Below are positions 26,658 to 34,029 of a stretch of DNA of 64,000 bases, one piece after another. Within the stretch, counting starts at the first letter, position 1. The number at the start of each line of letters is the position of its first letter. The notes under the pieces were generated by a model. The model saw only the letters and a list, made by a program, of their open reading frames with translations, was not told where the DNA came from and did no database searches. Source of the stretch: an uncultured Planococcus sp. (GTDB lineage: Bacteria; Bacillota; Bacilli; Bacillales_A; Planococcaceae); contig CANNAE010000001.1 in the NCBI GenBank assembly GCA_947502505.1, forward strand, positions 124,001 to 188,000. Direction: 5' to 3'. A program made the position numbers and the translations under genes.

Positions 26658-27650
26658 ATGAAGATTAAAGCGACTTTGGACCGAATTCCTGGCGGCATGA
26701 TGGTTGTGCCATTGCTCACAGCAGCCGTCATCAATACGGTAGCACCTGATTTATTGCGGATTGGCGGATTTACCCAAGCTTTGTTTGTGGATAGTGCCGG
26801 GGTATTGATTGCTTTATTCCTGCTTTGTACGGGGGCGCAGATCAATTTGAAAAATGTTGGGGTCTCACTAGGAAAAGGGGCGACATTACTTGCCACGAAA
26901 TGGGTGGTCGGCGCTTTATTCGGATTGATTGCTTATATGTTTGCGGGAGATAATGGATTGTGGCTCGGGCTGGCGCCTATCGCCATTATTGCGGCGATGA
27001 CCAATAGCAACGGCGGTTTGTTCGTCGCACTGGTCGGCCAATACGGAAACAAAGAAGACCGCGCGGCATATTCACTATTGGCTTTGAATGACGGGCCCTT
27101 TTTAACAATGGTGGCGCTGAGCATTTTCGGGGCGATGGGCTTTGTGGAAGGCTTGTTTTCTCCAGTTGCCTTCATTGCGGTGCTGTTGCCGATTATTGTC
27201 GGGATGATCTTAGGGAACTTGGACGAAGACATGCGTTCCTTCTTGGATAGCGGCAGTTTGATGCTCATTCCATTCTTCGCATTCGCGCTCGGTATGGGGA
27301 TCGACTTTACGGCGATCGTTCAAGGCGGTCTAGGTGGAATCGTGCTCGGGCTCTTGACGGTATTTGTTACAGGTACGGCCGGCTATTTCGTGTTCAAGGC
27401 GTTTAAATGGAATCCGATTGTCGGGGCTGCAGAAGGCTCGACGGCCGGAAATGCCGTGGCGACACCGGCTGCGATTGCTGCTGCAAGTGCGAGCTTCGCA
27501 TCTGTCGTGGATATCGCAACGGTTCAAGTAGCTGCTTCGACAGTCACCACTGCGATTTTGCTGCCATTATATATAGGCTTTTTAGTAAAACGTTTAGAAC
27601 GCAAAGGGTTTATTTTCGAAAATGGGGAAATGCTACAAAAGGGTAATTAA
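26658..27650 (+). CDS. KdgT-family 2-keto-3-deoxygluconate-type permease
   Basis: Integral membrane transporter of 330 residues with about ten hydrophobic segments, and stretches characteristic of the KdgT family: LDRIPGGMMVVPLLTAA near 5-20, GAQINLKNVGVSLGKGATLL near 60 and AAEGSTAGNAVATPAAIAAA near 258-277. The start at 26658 has AGAGGGG at 6 bp; an upstream ATG at 26598 lies within the cre site and is unlikely. Given the downstream kinase and dehydrogenase, the substrate is probably a four-carbon sugar acid such as threonate or erythronate rather than KDG. Confidence 0.82.
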   Translation: MKIKATLDRIPGGMMVVPLLTAAVINTVAPDLLRIGGFTQALFVDSAGVLIALFLLCTGAQINLKNVGVSLGKGATLLATKWVVGALFGLIAYMFAGDNGLWLGLAPIAIIAAMTNSNGGLFVALVGQYGNKEDRAAYSLLALNDGPFLTMVALSIFGAMGFVEGLFSPVAFIAVLLPIIVGMILGNLDEDMRSFLDSGSLMLIPFFAFALGMGIDFTAIVQGGLGGIVLGLLTVFVTGTAGYFVFKAFKWNPIVGAAEGSTAGNAVATPAAIAAASASFASVVDIATVQVAASTVTTAILLPLYIGFLVKRLERKGFIFENGEMLQKGN

Positions 27651-27663
27651 GGAGTGGACGAAT

Positions 27664-28950
27664 ATGGCAGGGAAGATTGGAATTATTGCTGACGATTTTA
27701 CAGGGGCAAACGACAGCGGTGTCAGGCTGGCGCAAAAAGGGCTGCGGTCCAAGGTGATGCTCACCCCGCCGGCTCACCCTGCTGCAGATGAACCGGAGAT
27801 TGATGTGTGGATCGCTGATACCAACAGCCGATCAATCGCACCCGATCAAGCGTATCAAAACGTTTGCCTGGAAATACGGCAGTTAAAAAAGCGCGGCGTC
27901 ACGAGCTTTTATAAGAAAATCGACTCGACGCTTCGCGGCAATATCAAAGCGGAATTAACAGCATTGCAAGATGAAGCGGCTCTCGATGTCCTATTGATCG
28001 CACCGGCGTTTCCGAGCATGGGGCGTACCGTGGAAGACGGCCATTTATACGTATACGGCCAACCGGTCACTGAAACCGAATTTGCCCGCGACCCCAAAAC
28101 GCCGGTCTTGTACGATTACATTCCGGACTTGCTTGAAAGTGAAGGCGTAGCGATTGATGTTCTCGATCAAGCACGGCTTCGCGGGGAAGCACCTGAGCGG
28201 TGGATTGCCGAGCGAGTTCAAAAGGGCGTCCAGTGGATTGTCTGTGATACTTTGGAAGAGCAGGATTTAGCGGTACTTGCGGCTCTTGAAGCGAAACTCG
28301 ATCTCTCGATTGGCTTTGCAGGATCTGCAGGGCTCATCGATCACTTGTATACACCCGCCGCAGGCAATAATGAAAAACCGGCCGGGCAAATGGAAAAAGT
28401 GCTCGTGGTGAGCGGCAGCTTGTCGAAAAACACGCAGAGCCAATTAACGAAACTGAGCGAACGGCCTGCGACGTGTATGATTGAAGTAGATCCGATGGCT
28501 TTACTAGAGAATCCAGCAGGTGTAAAACAGTCGATTTCAAAGCTGGACGAATCATCGGATTGGGACAGTGCAGTGATTTATGTCGAGGCATCTGAACGCA
28601 ACCGTGATCAGGTGAAAGCTTGGGCGGAACAACACGGCGAAAAGACTGAAACGGGCGCCGCCATCATTGCACAAGGCCTAGGCAGTTTGGTGAACGCGGC
28701 AATGGAAAAGCATCCGTTCGATGCGGTCGTCATGACTGGCGGCGATACAGCGAAAGCAATCTGCAGCCGGCTTGGCATCGCGGATATGGAATTGAAGTTT
28801 GAGATTGAGGCAGGGTTGCCGCTTGGTTTGGCCAAATGGCGGGAAAAAGAAATTTCCGTCATCACCAAAGCCGGGGGATTCGGCACTGAAAATTCACTGG
28901 TTCATGTAGTGGATTATTTGAAAGGGGCAAAAACGTATGACAATGAGTAA
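27664..28950 (+). CDS. four-carbon acid sugar kinase (DUF1537, DtnK/OtnK-like)
   Basis: Phosphorylates the 4-hydroxyl of a four-carbon sugar acid (D-threonate, D-erythronate or related) with ATP. The 428-residue protein opens with the family signature IADDFTGANDSGVRLAQKG near residue 8, has FYKKIDSTLRGNI near 85 and a C-terminal nucleotide domain with VMTGGDTAKAI near 365 and KAGGFGTENSLV near 405. The ATG at 27664 is chosen because AAGGAG lies 9 bp upstream. It overlaps the pdxA2 start by 14 bp, so the two enzymes are coupled. Established for the family: DUF1537 kinase followed by PdxA2 gives DHAP plus CO2 from threonate. Confidence 0.85.
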   Translation: MAGKIGIIADDFTGANDSGVRLAQKGLRSKVMLTPPAHPAADEPEIDVWIADTNSRSIAPDQAYQNVCLEIRQLKKRGVTSFYKKIDSTLRGNIKAELTALQDEAALDVLLIAPAFPSMGRTVEDGHLYVYGQPVTETEFARDPKTPVLYDYIPDLLESEGVAIDVLDQARLRGEAPERWIAERVQKGVQWIVCDTLEEQDLAVLAALEAKLDLSIGFAGSAGLIDHLYTPAAGNNEKPAGQMEKVLVVSGSLSKNTQSQLTKLSERPATCMIEVDPMALLENPAGVKQSISKLDESSDWDSAVIYVEASERNRDQVKAWAEQHGEKTETGAAIIAQGLGSLVNAAMEKHPFDAVVMTGGDTAKAICSRLGIADMELKFEIEAGLPLGLAKWREKEISVITKAGGFGTENSLVHVVDYLKGAKTYDNE

Positions 28951-29938
28951 ACCAATAATCGGAATCACCATGGGTGATGCGGCGGGCGTAGGCCCGGAGA
29001 TCATCTTGAAAAGTTTTGAACACGATGTGGTGCATGAGACAAGCCGTTCGTTCGTTATTGGGGACGCCAGCATTTTAGAGCGGGCACAACAATATACCGG
29101 CAGCACAAAAGCGATTCGCCGCATTGCGTCGCCTGAAGAAGCGCGGTTTGAGCGTGACAGCATCGATTGCCTGGATTTAGGGCTGTTGACTGCAGAATTG
29201 CCGCTTGGCGAAGTATCCGCACAAGCAGGCGATGCCGCTTTTCAGTATTTGGCAAAAGCCATCGAACTGGCCAATGTGGCAGAAATCGATGCCATTTGTA
29301 CAGCGCCGCTGAATAAAGAAGCGTTGCAAAAAGGCGGCCATATGTATCCGGGGCATACCGAGATTTTGGCGGACTTGACGGGAACGAAGGATTACTCGAT
29401 GATGCTGTCTGCGCCGAATTTGAAAGTCATTCACGTCACGACCCATGTAGGGATTGTAGACGCCATTCAAATGATTACGCCAGAACGCGTGCTGCACGTC
29501 ATTCAATTGGCACACGACACGTTGAAAAAAGCCGGCACCGAAAACCCAAAAATCGCAGTGTGCGGAATCAACCCACACGCCGGGGAAAATGGCTTGTTCG
29601 GTTACGGCGAAGAAGAAGAAAAAGTTATCCCCGCCGTTCAACAAGCACAACAAGCAGGAATCGATGTTCAAGGGCCGCTCCCGGCAGATACGCTGTTTTT
29701 CCGCACCGTGCGCGGCGATTTCGACATCGTGGTTGCGATGTACCACGACCAGGGCCATGCACCAGTGAAAGTGCTGGGATTGGAAGCTGGCGTAAACATC
29801 ACGGTCGGCTTGCCAATCATCCGGACGAGTGTCGATCACGGAACTGCTTTCGATATCGCAGGTACTGGGATTGCGGATGAGAATAGTTTAGTGGAAGCCT
29901 TGCGGCAAGCGGTGGAGTTGGCACCGAAGAGAGTGTAA
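28937..29938 (+). CDS. pdxA2: PdxA2-type 4-phospho-threonate/erythronate dehydrogenase
   Basis: NAD-dependent dehydrogenase of 333 residues in the PdxA family. Metal and substrate residues are visible: GDAAGVGPEIILK near 13, the APLNKEAL stretch near 122, HPGHTEILADL-like GHTEILAD near 138, THVGIVDAI near 165 and MYHDQGHAPVK near 268. Housekeeping PdxA makes vitamin B6; this copy is in an operon with a DUF1537 kinase and a sugar-acid permease, the arrangement of PdxA2, which oxidises and decarboxylates the 4-phospho acid to DHAP. Last gene of the operon; a repeat unit begins one base after the stop region and ends in a terminator. Confidence 0.84.
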   Translation: MTMSKPIIGITMGDAAGVGPEIILKSFEHDVVHETSRSFVIGDASILERAQQYTGSTKAIRRIASPEEARFERDSIDCLDLGLLTAELPLGEVSAQAGDAAFQYLAKAIELANVAEIDAICTAPLNKEALQKGGHMYPGHTEILADLTGTKDYSMMLSAPNLKVIHVTTHVGIVDAIQMITPERVLHVIQLAHDTLKKAGTENPKIAVCGINPHAGENGLFGYGEEEEKVIPAVQQAQQAGIDVQGPLPADTLFFRTVRGDFDIVVAMYHDQGHAPVKVLGLEAGVNITVGLPIIRTSVDHGTAFDIAGTGIADENSLVEALRQAVELAPKRV

Positions 29939-29939
29939 T

Positions 29940-30035
29940 GTCCCTGTGCACGGAACTATTCTGATAATAGAAATGCTTCAAGATGGGGGTTTTCGAAGAC
30001 GGAAGACCGTTTTTGTCCCTGTGCACGACACAATT
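29940..30035 (+). repeat. dispersed repeat pair, 75-bp spacing
   Basis: First copy GTCCCTGTGCACGGAACTAT at 29940, second copy GTCCCTGTGCACGACACAAT at 30015. The first belongs to the ATTCTG-continuing class with a TTCT-GATAAT-AGAA hairpin. Starts right after the pdxA2 stop. Confidence 0.88.
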
Positions 30036-30045
30036 TGTCATAAAA

Positions 30046-30082
30046 AAGCGCCAGTTGAGCATTCAACTGGCGCTTCTTTTTT
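30046..30082 (+). terminator. terminator after pdxA2 and repeat unit
   Basis: AAGCGCCAGTTGA and TCAACTGGCGCTT form a 13-bp stem followed by CTTTTTTAA. It lies 10 bp beyond the second repeat copy. Confidence 0.88.
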
Positions 30083-30314
30083 AAGAAAGACAAGCTCGAG
30101 AACCGCTCATGCCATATAATAGAACCACCTCGGACATCTGAGAACCAGTCACAAGAGGAAGGATGCCGTCCGAATGGGGAGTTCTTATAACGGAATTCTC
30201 CGCGTTCTTGTCTCCTATGTATTCTGCGCATACGTCAGGCTATCGGTCACTTTAAAATTCTTCTTTTAGTACTTTCCAAGTCTCATTTTTGTAATGTAGA
30301 GGATGGTGATTATC

Positions 30315-31187
30315 TTGAAAGGGCTATTAACAGTTCTAGTAGTAGGGTTGATTTTTGCGGCTCTTTATATCTTATTGGATGCTGGTGATAATGATCAGCA
30401 GTCTGCTTTATTGGATGAAGATGCTTTTCTTTTGATTGCTCATCGCGGGGCAAGCGCAATTGCTCCTGAACATACTTTAGCATCCTATCAGATGGCGGTA
30501 GATATGGGTGCAGACTATATTGAAATTGATTTACAGATGACAAAAGATGGGGTTCTGGTTGCCTTACATGACGATACGGTGGACCGTACGACTGATGGCA
30601 GCGGGAAAGTAGCGGAAATGGATTTGGCAGACATTAAAAAACTGGATGTGGGTTCCTGGTTTAATGCCGAAAATCCGGACAGAGCGAAAGCTGAGTATGT
30701 AGGTATTCAAGTTCCGACGCTTGAGGAAATCTTTACAGCTTTCGGTGACAGTACCAACTATTATATTGAGACGAAACAGCCGGATAAAAGTGAAGGAATG
30801 GAAGAGAGCTTGCTGGAATTGCTCGATCAGTTTGAGTTGTTGGACGACTCTCTACCGGAAGGCAATGTGATTATCCAGTCGTTTAGTTCAGACAGTTTAA
30901 CTGCGATCCATGAATTGGACGACGATATACCACTCATCCAATTGATAGACCACTCGGAGCAACTAACTCCTTCCCATGAAGCTTTTGAGTTATATAGGGA
31001 ATATGCCGTCGGAATTGGGGCTAGTTATAGAAATGCGGACGAGGCAACTATTGCTGCTGCAAGAGAAGCTGGCTTATGGGTCCATCTTTTTGTTGTCGAC
31101 GAACTGGCAGAAGGGAAGAAGCTAAAATCCTTGGGAGCAAACGGGATCTTCACGAATGACATTGACGCTGTTCGCAGTTTGAAATAA
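30315..31187 (+). CDS. glycerophosphodiester phosphodiesterase, membrane-anchored
   Basis: Hydrolyses glycerophosphodiesters to glycerol-3-phosphate and an alcohol. The TIM-barrel GDPD signature is clear: LIAHRGASAIAPEHTLASY near residue 42, EIDLQMTKDG near 70 and VALHDDTVDRTT near 82, with YIETKQP near 150 and GIFTNDID near the end. An N-terminal hydrophobic segment (about 3-21) acts as signal anchor, so the enzyme probably faces outward. TTG at 30315 is preferred: AGGATGGTGAT, a strong Shine-Dalgarno, ends 4 bases before it and contains the ATG at 30303. Monocistronic, between two repeat/terminator units. Confidence 0.87.
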   Translation: MKGLLTVLVVGLIFAALYILLDAGDNDQQSALLDEDAFLLIAHRGASAIAPEHTLASYQMAVDMGADYIEIDLQMTKDGVLVALHDDTVDRTTDGSGKVAEMDLADIKKLDVGSWFNAENPDRAKAEYVGIQVPTLEEIFTAFGDSTNYYIETKQPDKSEGMEESLLELLDQFELLDDSLPEGNVIIQSFSSDSLTAIHELDDDIPLIQLIDHSEQLTPSHEAFELYREYAVGIGASYRNADEATIAAAREAGLWVHLFVVDELAEGKKLKSLGANGIFTNDIDAVRSLK

Positions 31188-31194
31188 TGATAGC

Positions 31195-31280
31195 GTCCCT
31201 GTGCACGACACAATTCGATGGGATAAAAGCCCGTCAGACGGGGATTTCATTTTACTGTTGTCCCTGTGCACCACACAATT
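31195..31280 (+). repeat. dispersed repeat pair, 65-bp spacing
   Basis: Copies at 31195 (GTCCCTGTGCACGACACAAT) and 31260 (GTCCCTGTGCACCACACAAT), exactly 65 bp apart, with 44 bases between that include a CCCGTC-AGA-CGGG hairpin. Confidence 0.88.
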
Positions 31281-31288
31281 TAATGCAA

Positions 31289-31327
31289 AAAGAGACCCAG
31301 TTGAATTATCAACTGGGTCTCTTTTTG
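31289..31327. terminator. bidirectional terminator after GDPD and TM2 genes
   Basis: AGAGACCCAGTTGA pairs with TCAACTGGGTCTCT, flanked by AAAA and TTTTT. It lies between convergent genes and directly after the second repeat copy. Confidence 0.85.
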
Positions 31328-31400
31328 ATTCGGATACATGTAAGAATTTCCTGCTAATCTGCGAACTGGCTTAATTAGAAGGCGCGAATATTAAGAAGTT

Positions 31401-31895
31401 CTATTCCCGATATCCTTTGTCGAACTTTCTTGCGAAATCTTGATCGTTCAATATTAAGTATCGAATTCCTTCGATAATACCGAGTATAGCTGGGATGTAA
31501 GTCCAGAAGAAAATGATATAGATGATTCCCTGAATCCACTTGCCCAAATAGAATTTGTGAATACCGAAAGCTCCCAATAAAATAGCGAGTAATCCAGCAG
31601 TTACCTTGCTCTTCGAATAGTAAGGCATTCTGGCGGCGTCGCTTCCAACGCTTGAAGATGCACTAGCAGCTCCTCCTCCGCCTCCAGCGTTCATGAAGAC
31701 CATAGGTTGTTGGCTTTTACCTGAGTCTTCCAGTTTGTCCATTTTTCTTTTTTGGTCTTCGAATATCTCGTCTACACACTTTTTGCAGGTGTTTTTGCCT
31801 TTCAATTCAGTATTGCAATTTTCGCAAATGAACTTTCCGCATGATACGCAGGTTCCTACGGATAAAGCTTCTTCGTGCACATAACAATTACTCAT
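31401..31895 (-). CDS. B-box-like zinc finger protein with TM2 domain
   Basis: A 164-residue membrane protein. Residues 4-40 carry a B-box-like zinc site (Cys4, His7, Cys16, Cys19, Cys24, Cys27, Cys37, Cys40). A glycine/serine-rich linker (about 68-82) follows, then a TM2 domain near 95-145: KVTAGLLAILLGAFGIHKFYLG and a second hydrophobic segment ending in a charged tail. ATG at 31895 (MSNC) is preferred because TTAGGAG is 9 bases before it and abuts the ATG three codons upstream. Function unknown; it is the first of several zinc-binding membrane proteins in this island. Confidence 0.82.
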   Translation of the reverse strand: MSNCYVHEEALSVGTCVSCGKFICENCNTELKGKNTCKKCVDEIFEDQKRKMDKLEDSGKSQQPMVFMNAGGGGGAASASSSVGSDAARMPYYSKSKVTAGLLAILLGAFGIHKFYLGKWIQGIIYIIFFWTYIPAILGIIEGIRYLILNDQDFARKFDKGYRE

Positions 31896-32158
31896 AGTTT
31901 TCATCTCCTAAATTTTTTTATATTTTTAAGTACAATGACATTGGAAATTCGATTTTTTAAGAACTAAATTACTTATGATTATATCGATAAAAATAGTTAA
32001 TGTATACTGCTTATTTGGAAATAAAATATTTATAACTTATTGAGAATATAGCGGTTTTTCTAGTATTCAAAGTGTAATGAAAAATATAGTATTGCCATGT
32101 GCCTATTCAAGAAGTAAGATTTTACTAATACTAAATACATGTAATGTGGAGGTAAAAG

Positions 32159-32851
32159 ATGAGCTTTTGTACACAGTGTGGTAACCCTGTTGAAGTGACG
32201 GCGAAATTTTGCGGAAAGTGTGGTGCAGGAATTGAGGGGAAGAAACAAGCTTTACAAAAGAACGGCCCCCTTGATTCAGGTGTTAACCCTATTAACTCGC
32301 AACCAAGTGCTATTCCTTCTAGCAAAAAGAATCAGAGAAATTGGAAAATCGGTGGACTAATAGCAGTGGCGTTAGTTGCTGTGATTTATTTTATGGTTTC
32401 CCCTAAACAATTGTCCGTGCCGGAATATGAGAATCTAGCGATTAAATTACTGGTTGCTGATGAACTGGCAATGGAGGAGTTCGGTGAAGCGATCGAATAT
32501 TCGAATGTATACTTTGGGTTTGAACCAGACTGGTCAGAAGAATATAGACAATTTGTGGAACCTGCAAATAAGCTTGAGCAGAAGTTTGGGAATTTAAGAA
32601 AGACCTTAGAGGATGTAAAGCCTCCGCGTCAATTTGAATTTGAGCATGAAACGATGCTAAAAGCTTTTGTGGCCCACGAAACCATGGCTGCCAGCCTCGG
32701 AGCCTTTATGAACACTGGCAGGGAAGAACACATCGAGTCTTTCGAAGAATACGAAAGTAGAGCTGAAGATTATATTGAAGAGTCAATTTTCGCATCGGAG
32801 CAATATGAAGATCGAGTGTATGAAGCTTATCAAAGTTCGATGATGGAATGA
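32159..32851 (+). CDS. zinc-ribbon, single-pass membrane protein with extracytoplasmic helical domain
   Basis: A 230-residue protein with an N-terminal zinc ribbon (Cys4, Cys7, Cys18, Cys21 in CTQCGN and CGKCGAG), a Ser/Pro/Asn-rich linker, one membrane segment at about 62-80 (WKIGGLIAVALVAVIYFMV) and a 145-residue acidic helical domain outside. The outer domain matches no family I know. The layout (cytoplasmic zinc ribbon, one membrane helix, outer domain) is shared with the TcaA/YvbJ-like proteins encoded at 34030 and 35876. GGAGG precedes the ATG by 8 bp. A 16-bp-stem terminator follows, so it is monocistronic. Confidence 0.75.
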   Translation: MSFCTQCGNPVEVTAKFCGKCGAGIEGKKQALQKNGPLDSGVNPINSQPSAIPSSKKNQRNWKIGGLIAVALVAVIYFMVSPKQLSVPEYENLAIKLLVADELAMEEFGEAIEYSNVYFGFEPDWSEEYRQFVEPANKLEQKFGNLRKTLEDVKPPRQFEFEHETMLKAFVAHETMAASLGAFMNTGREEHIESFEEYESRAEDYIEESIFASEQYEDRVYEAYQSSMME

Positions 32852-32872
32852 GTGGCAGAGATATAGAAAATA

Positions 32873-32920
32873 AAGGCCAGTATGCAGATTATAATGTTCT
32901 GCATACTGGCCTTATTTTTT
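32873..32920 (+). terminator. terminator of the zinc-ribbon gene
   Basis: AAGGCCAGTATGCAGA (32873-32888) and TCTGCATACTGGCCTT (32898-32913) form a 16-bp perfect stem followed by ATTTTTT. Confidence 0.92.
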
Positions 32921-33041
32921 ATAAAGCGATCGACTTAGAATACTTTTTCGTAAAATAAGGGACCGAATTATTGGGCATTTAGTCGACCTAACATAAATTT
33001 CGAGCACGTGTAGTACTATCTATTTTTTTACTGATATTGCC

Positions 33042-33110
33042 TTTACTTACAGGTAGATTCTATTATAATGGTAAAAAGGTACTGTCGTTAGTAAAAAACG
33101 TGTACCTTTT
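33042..33110 (+). promoter_or_regulatory. promoter of zinc-ribbon module copy 1, with 5' leader hairpin
   Basis: TTTACT (33042-33047), 16 bp, TATAAT (33064-33069). The same promoter with the same spacing occurs before copy 2 at 39943-39970, the stretch TTCTATTATAATG being identical. In copy 1 the transcript would begin with a hairpin, AAAAGGTAC (33074) with GTACCTTTT (33102), that copy 2 lacks. Confidence 0.65.
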
Positions 33111-33167
33111 GAATTCGTGCAATTGTACCTAATTTTATCTACTACTTATTAACAGGAGGGAACAGAA

Positions 33168-34007
33168 ATGAAATGTCCAAATTGTCAACATGAACAAGAT
33201 ACGGGGAAATTCTGCGGAAAATGTGGAGCGGGCCTAGTCGCAAATCCGAACATGGGGGCCCAAGCAACCGTAACGCCAGAACCAGCCGGGTATCAGGCAG
33301 CTACTGCAGTTAATCCTGCGCACACGGAACCCAACCAGCACGTGGAAAAAGTGAAAGTGCAGTCAAAGCAATACTGGAATTATTTCTTGCGTTATTTCAA
33401 GCAACCGGGATCGATTATCGACCAGTCGGCTGATCAGTTCGTCAATGCCCTTATTACGATGGGGATTTTTGCGCTATTCTTCTCGTTAGCTATTTATAAA
33501 AACTTGAGTGTGGCGCTTAGCCCGATGGACGAACTTGGTGGTTTCTTCGGCGGTTCTCAAAGCCTTATGCCTTCCTTTTTCTCAGTTCTTTTTGGTACTG
33601 TGCTGACTTTGGGCTTGCTTTTCGCCCTGTCTGCAGCCTGTATCTACGCGGTCAGTAAGTTTGCCGGGCCGGATGAATCGTTCAAGAGTATTGTGACCAG
33701 CTTTGGAACTTTGATGATCCCGTCAGTAGCACTTGTGATACTTGCGTACGCTCTATTGTTGATCAGCTCCATGACTTATGGAAATTTGGTGCTGATTATC
33801 AGCTTGAGCTTAGCTGTTTCGGTGATGCCATTGTACTTGGTTACCGTTTTATTGAAGAAAGCTTCAAAAACATTTGATTCGTACTATGCGTACCTTTCTT
33901 ACATCGTGTTGTTCACGGTAGGTACTTTCATCATTGTGACCGTTTTCTTCGACGCAACGGTTGGACAATATATGGATGATTTAAACGAGCTGTTTTACTT
34001 TTTTTAA
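33168..34007 (+). CDS. zinc-ribbon multi-pass membrane protein, module copy 1
   Basis: A 279-residue protein with an N-terminal zinc ribbon (Cys3, Cys6, Cys16, Cys19), a disordered linker to about residue 60, an amphipathic stretch (KVKVQSKQYWNYFLRYF) and then about five membrane segments spanning 95-275. The membrane part resembles Yip1-like bacterial proteins in layout, but that is only a topological impression. It is 22 bp upstream of a TcaA/YvbJ-like gene and has a close paralogue at 40070; the linker-to-membrane part is nearly identical in both, for example VEKVKVQSKQYWNY. AGGAGGG precedes the ATG. Confidence 0.75.
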   Translation: MKCPNCQHEQDTGKFCGKCGAGLVANPNMGAQATVTPEPAGYQAATAVNPAHTEPNQHVEKVKVQSKQYWNYFLRYFKQPGSIIDQSADQFVNALITMGIFALFFSLAIYKNLSVALSPMDELGGFFGGSQSLMPSFFSVLFGTVLTLGLLFALSAACIYAVSKFAGPDESFKSIVTSFGTLMIPSVALVILAYALLLISSMTYGNLVLIISLSLAVSVMPLYLVTVLLKKASKTFDSYYAYLSYIVLFTVGTFIIVTVFFDATVGQYMDDLNELFYFF

Positions 34008-34029
34008 ACTCTGAAAGTATGGTGAAAAT

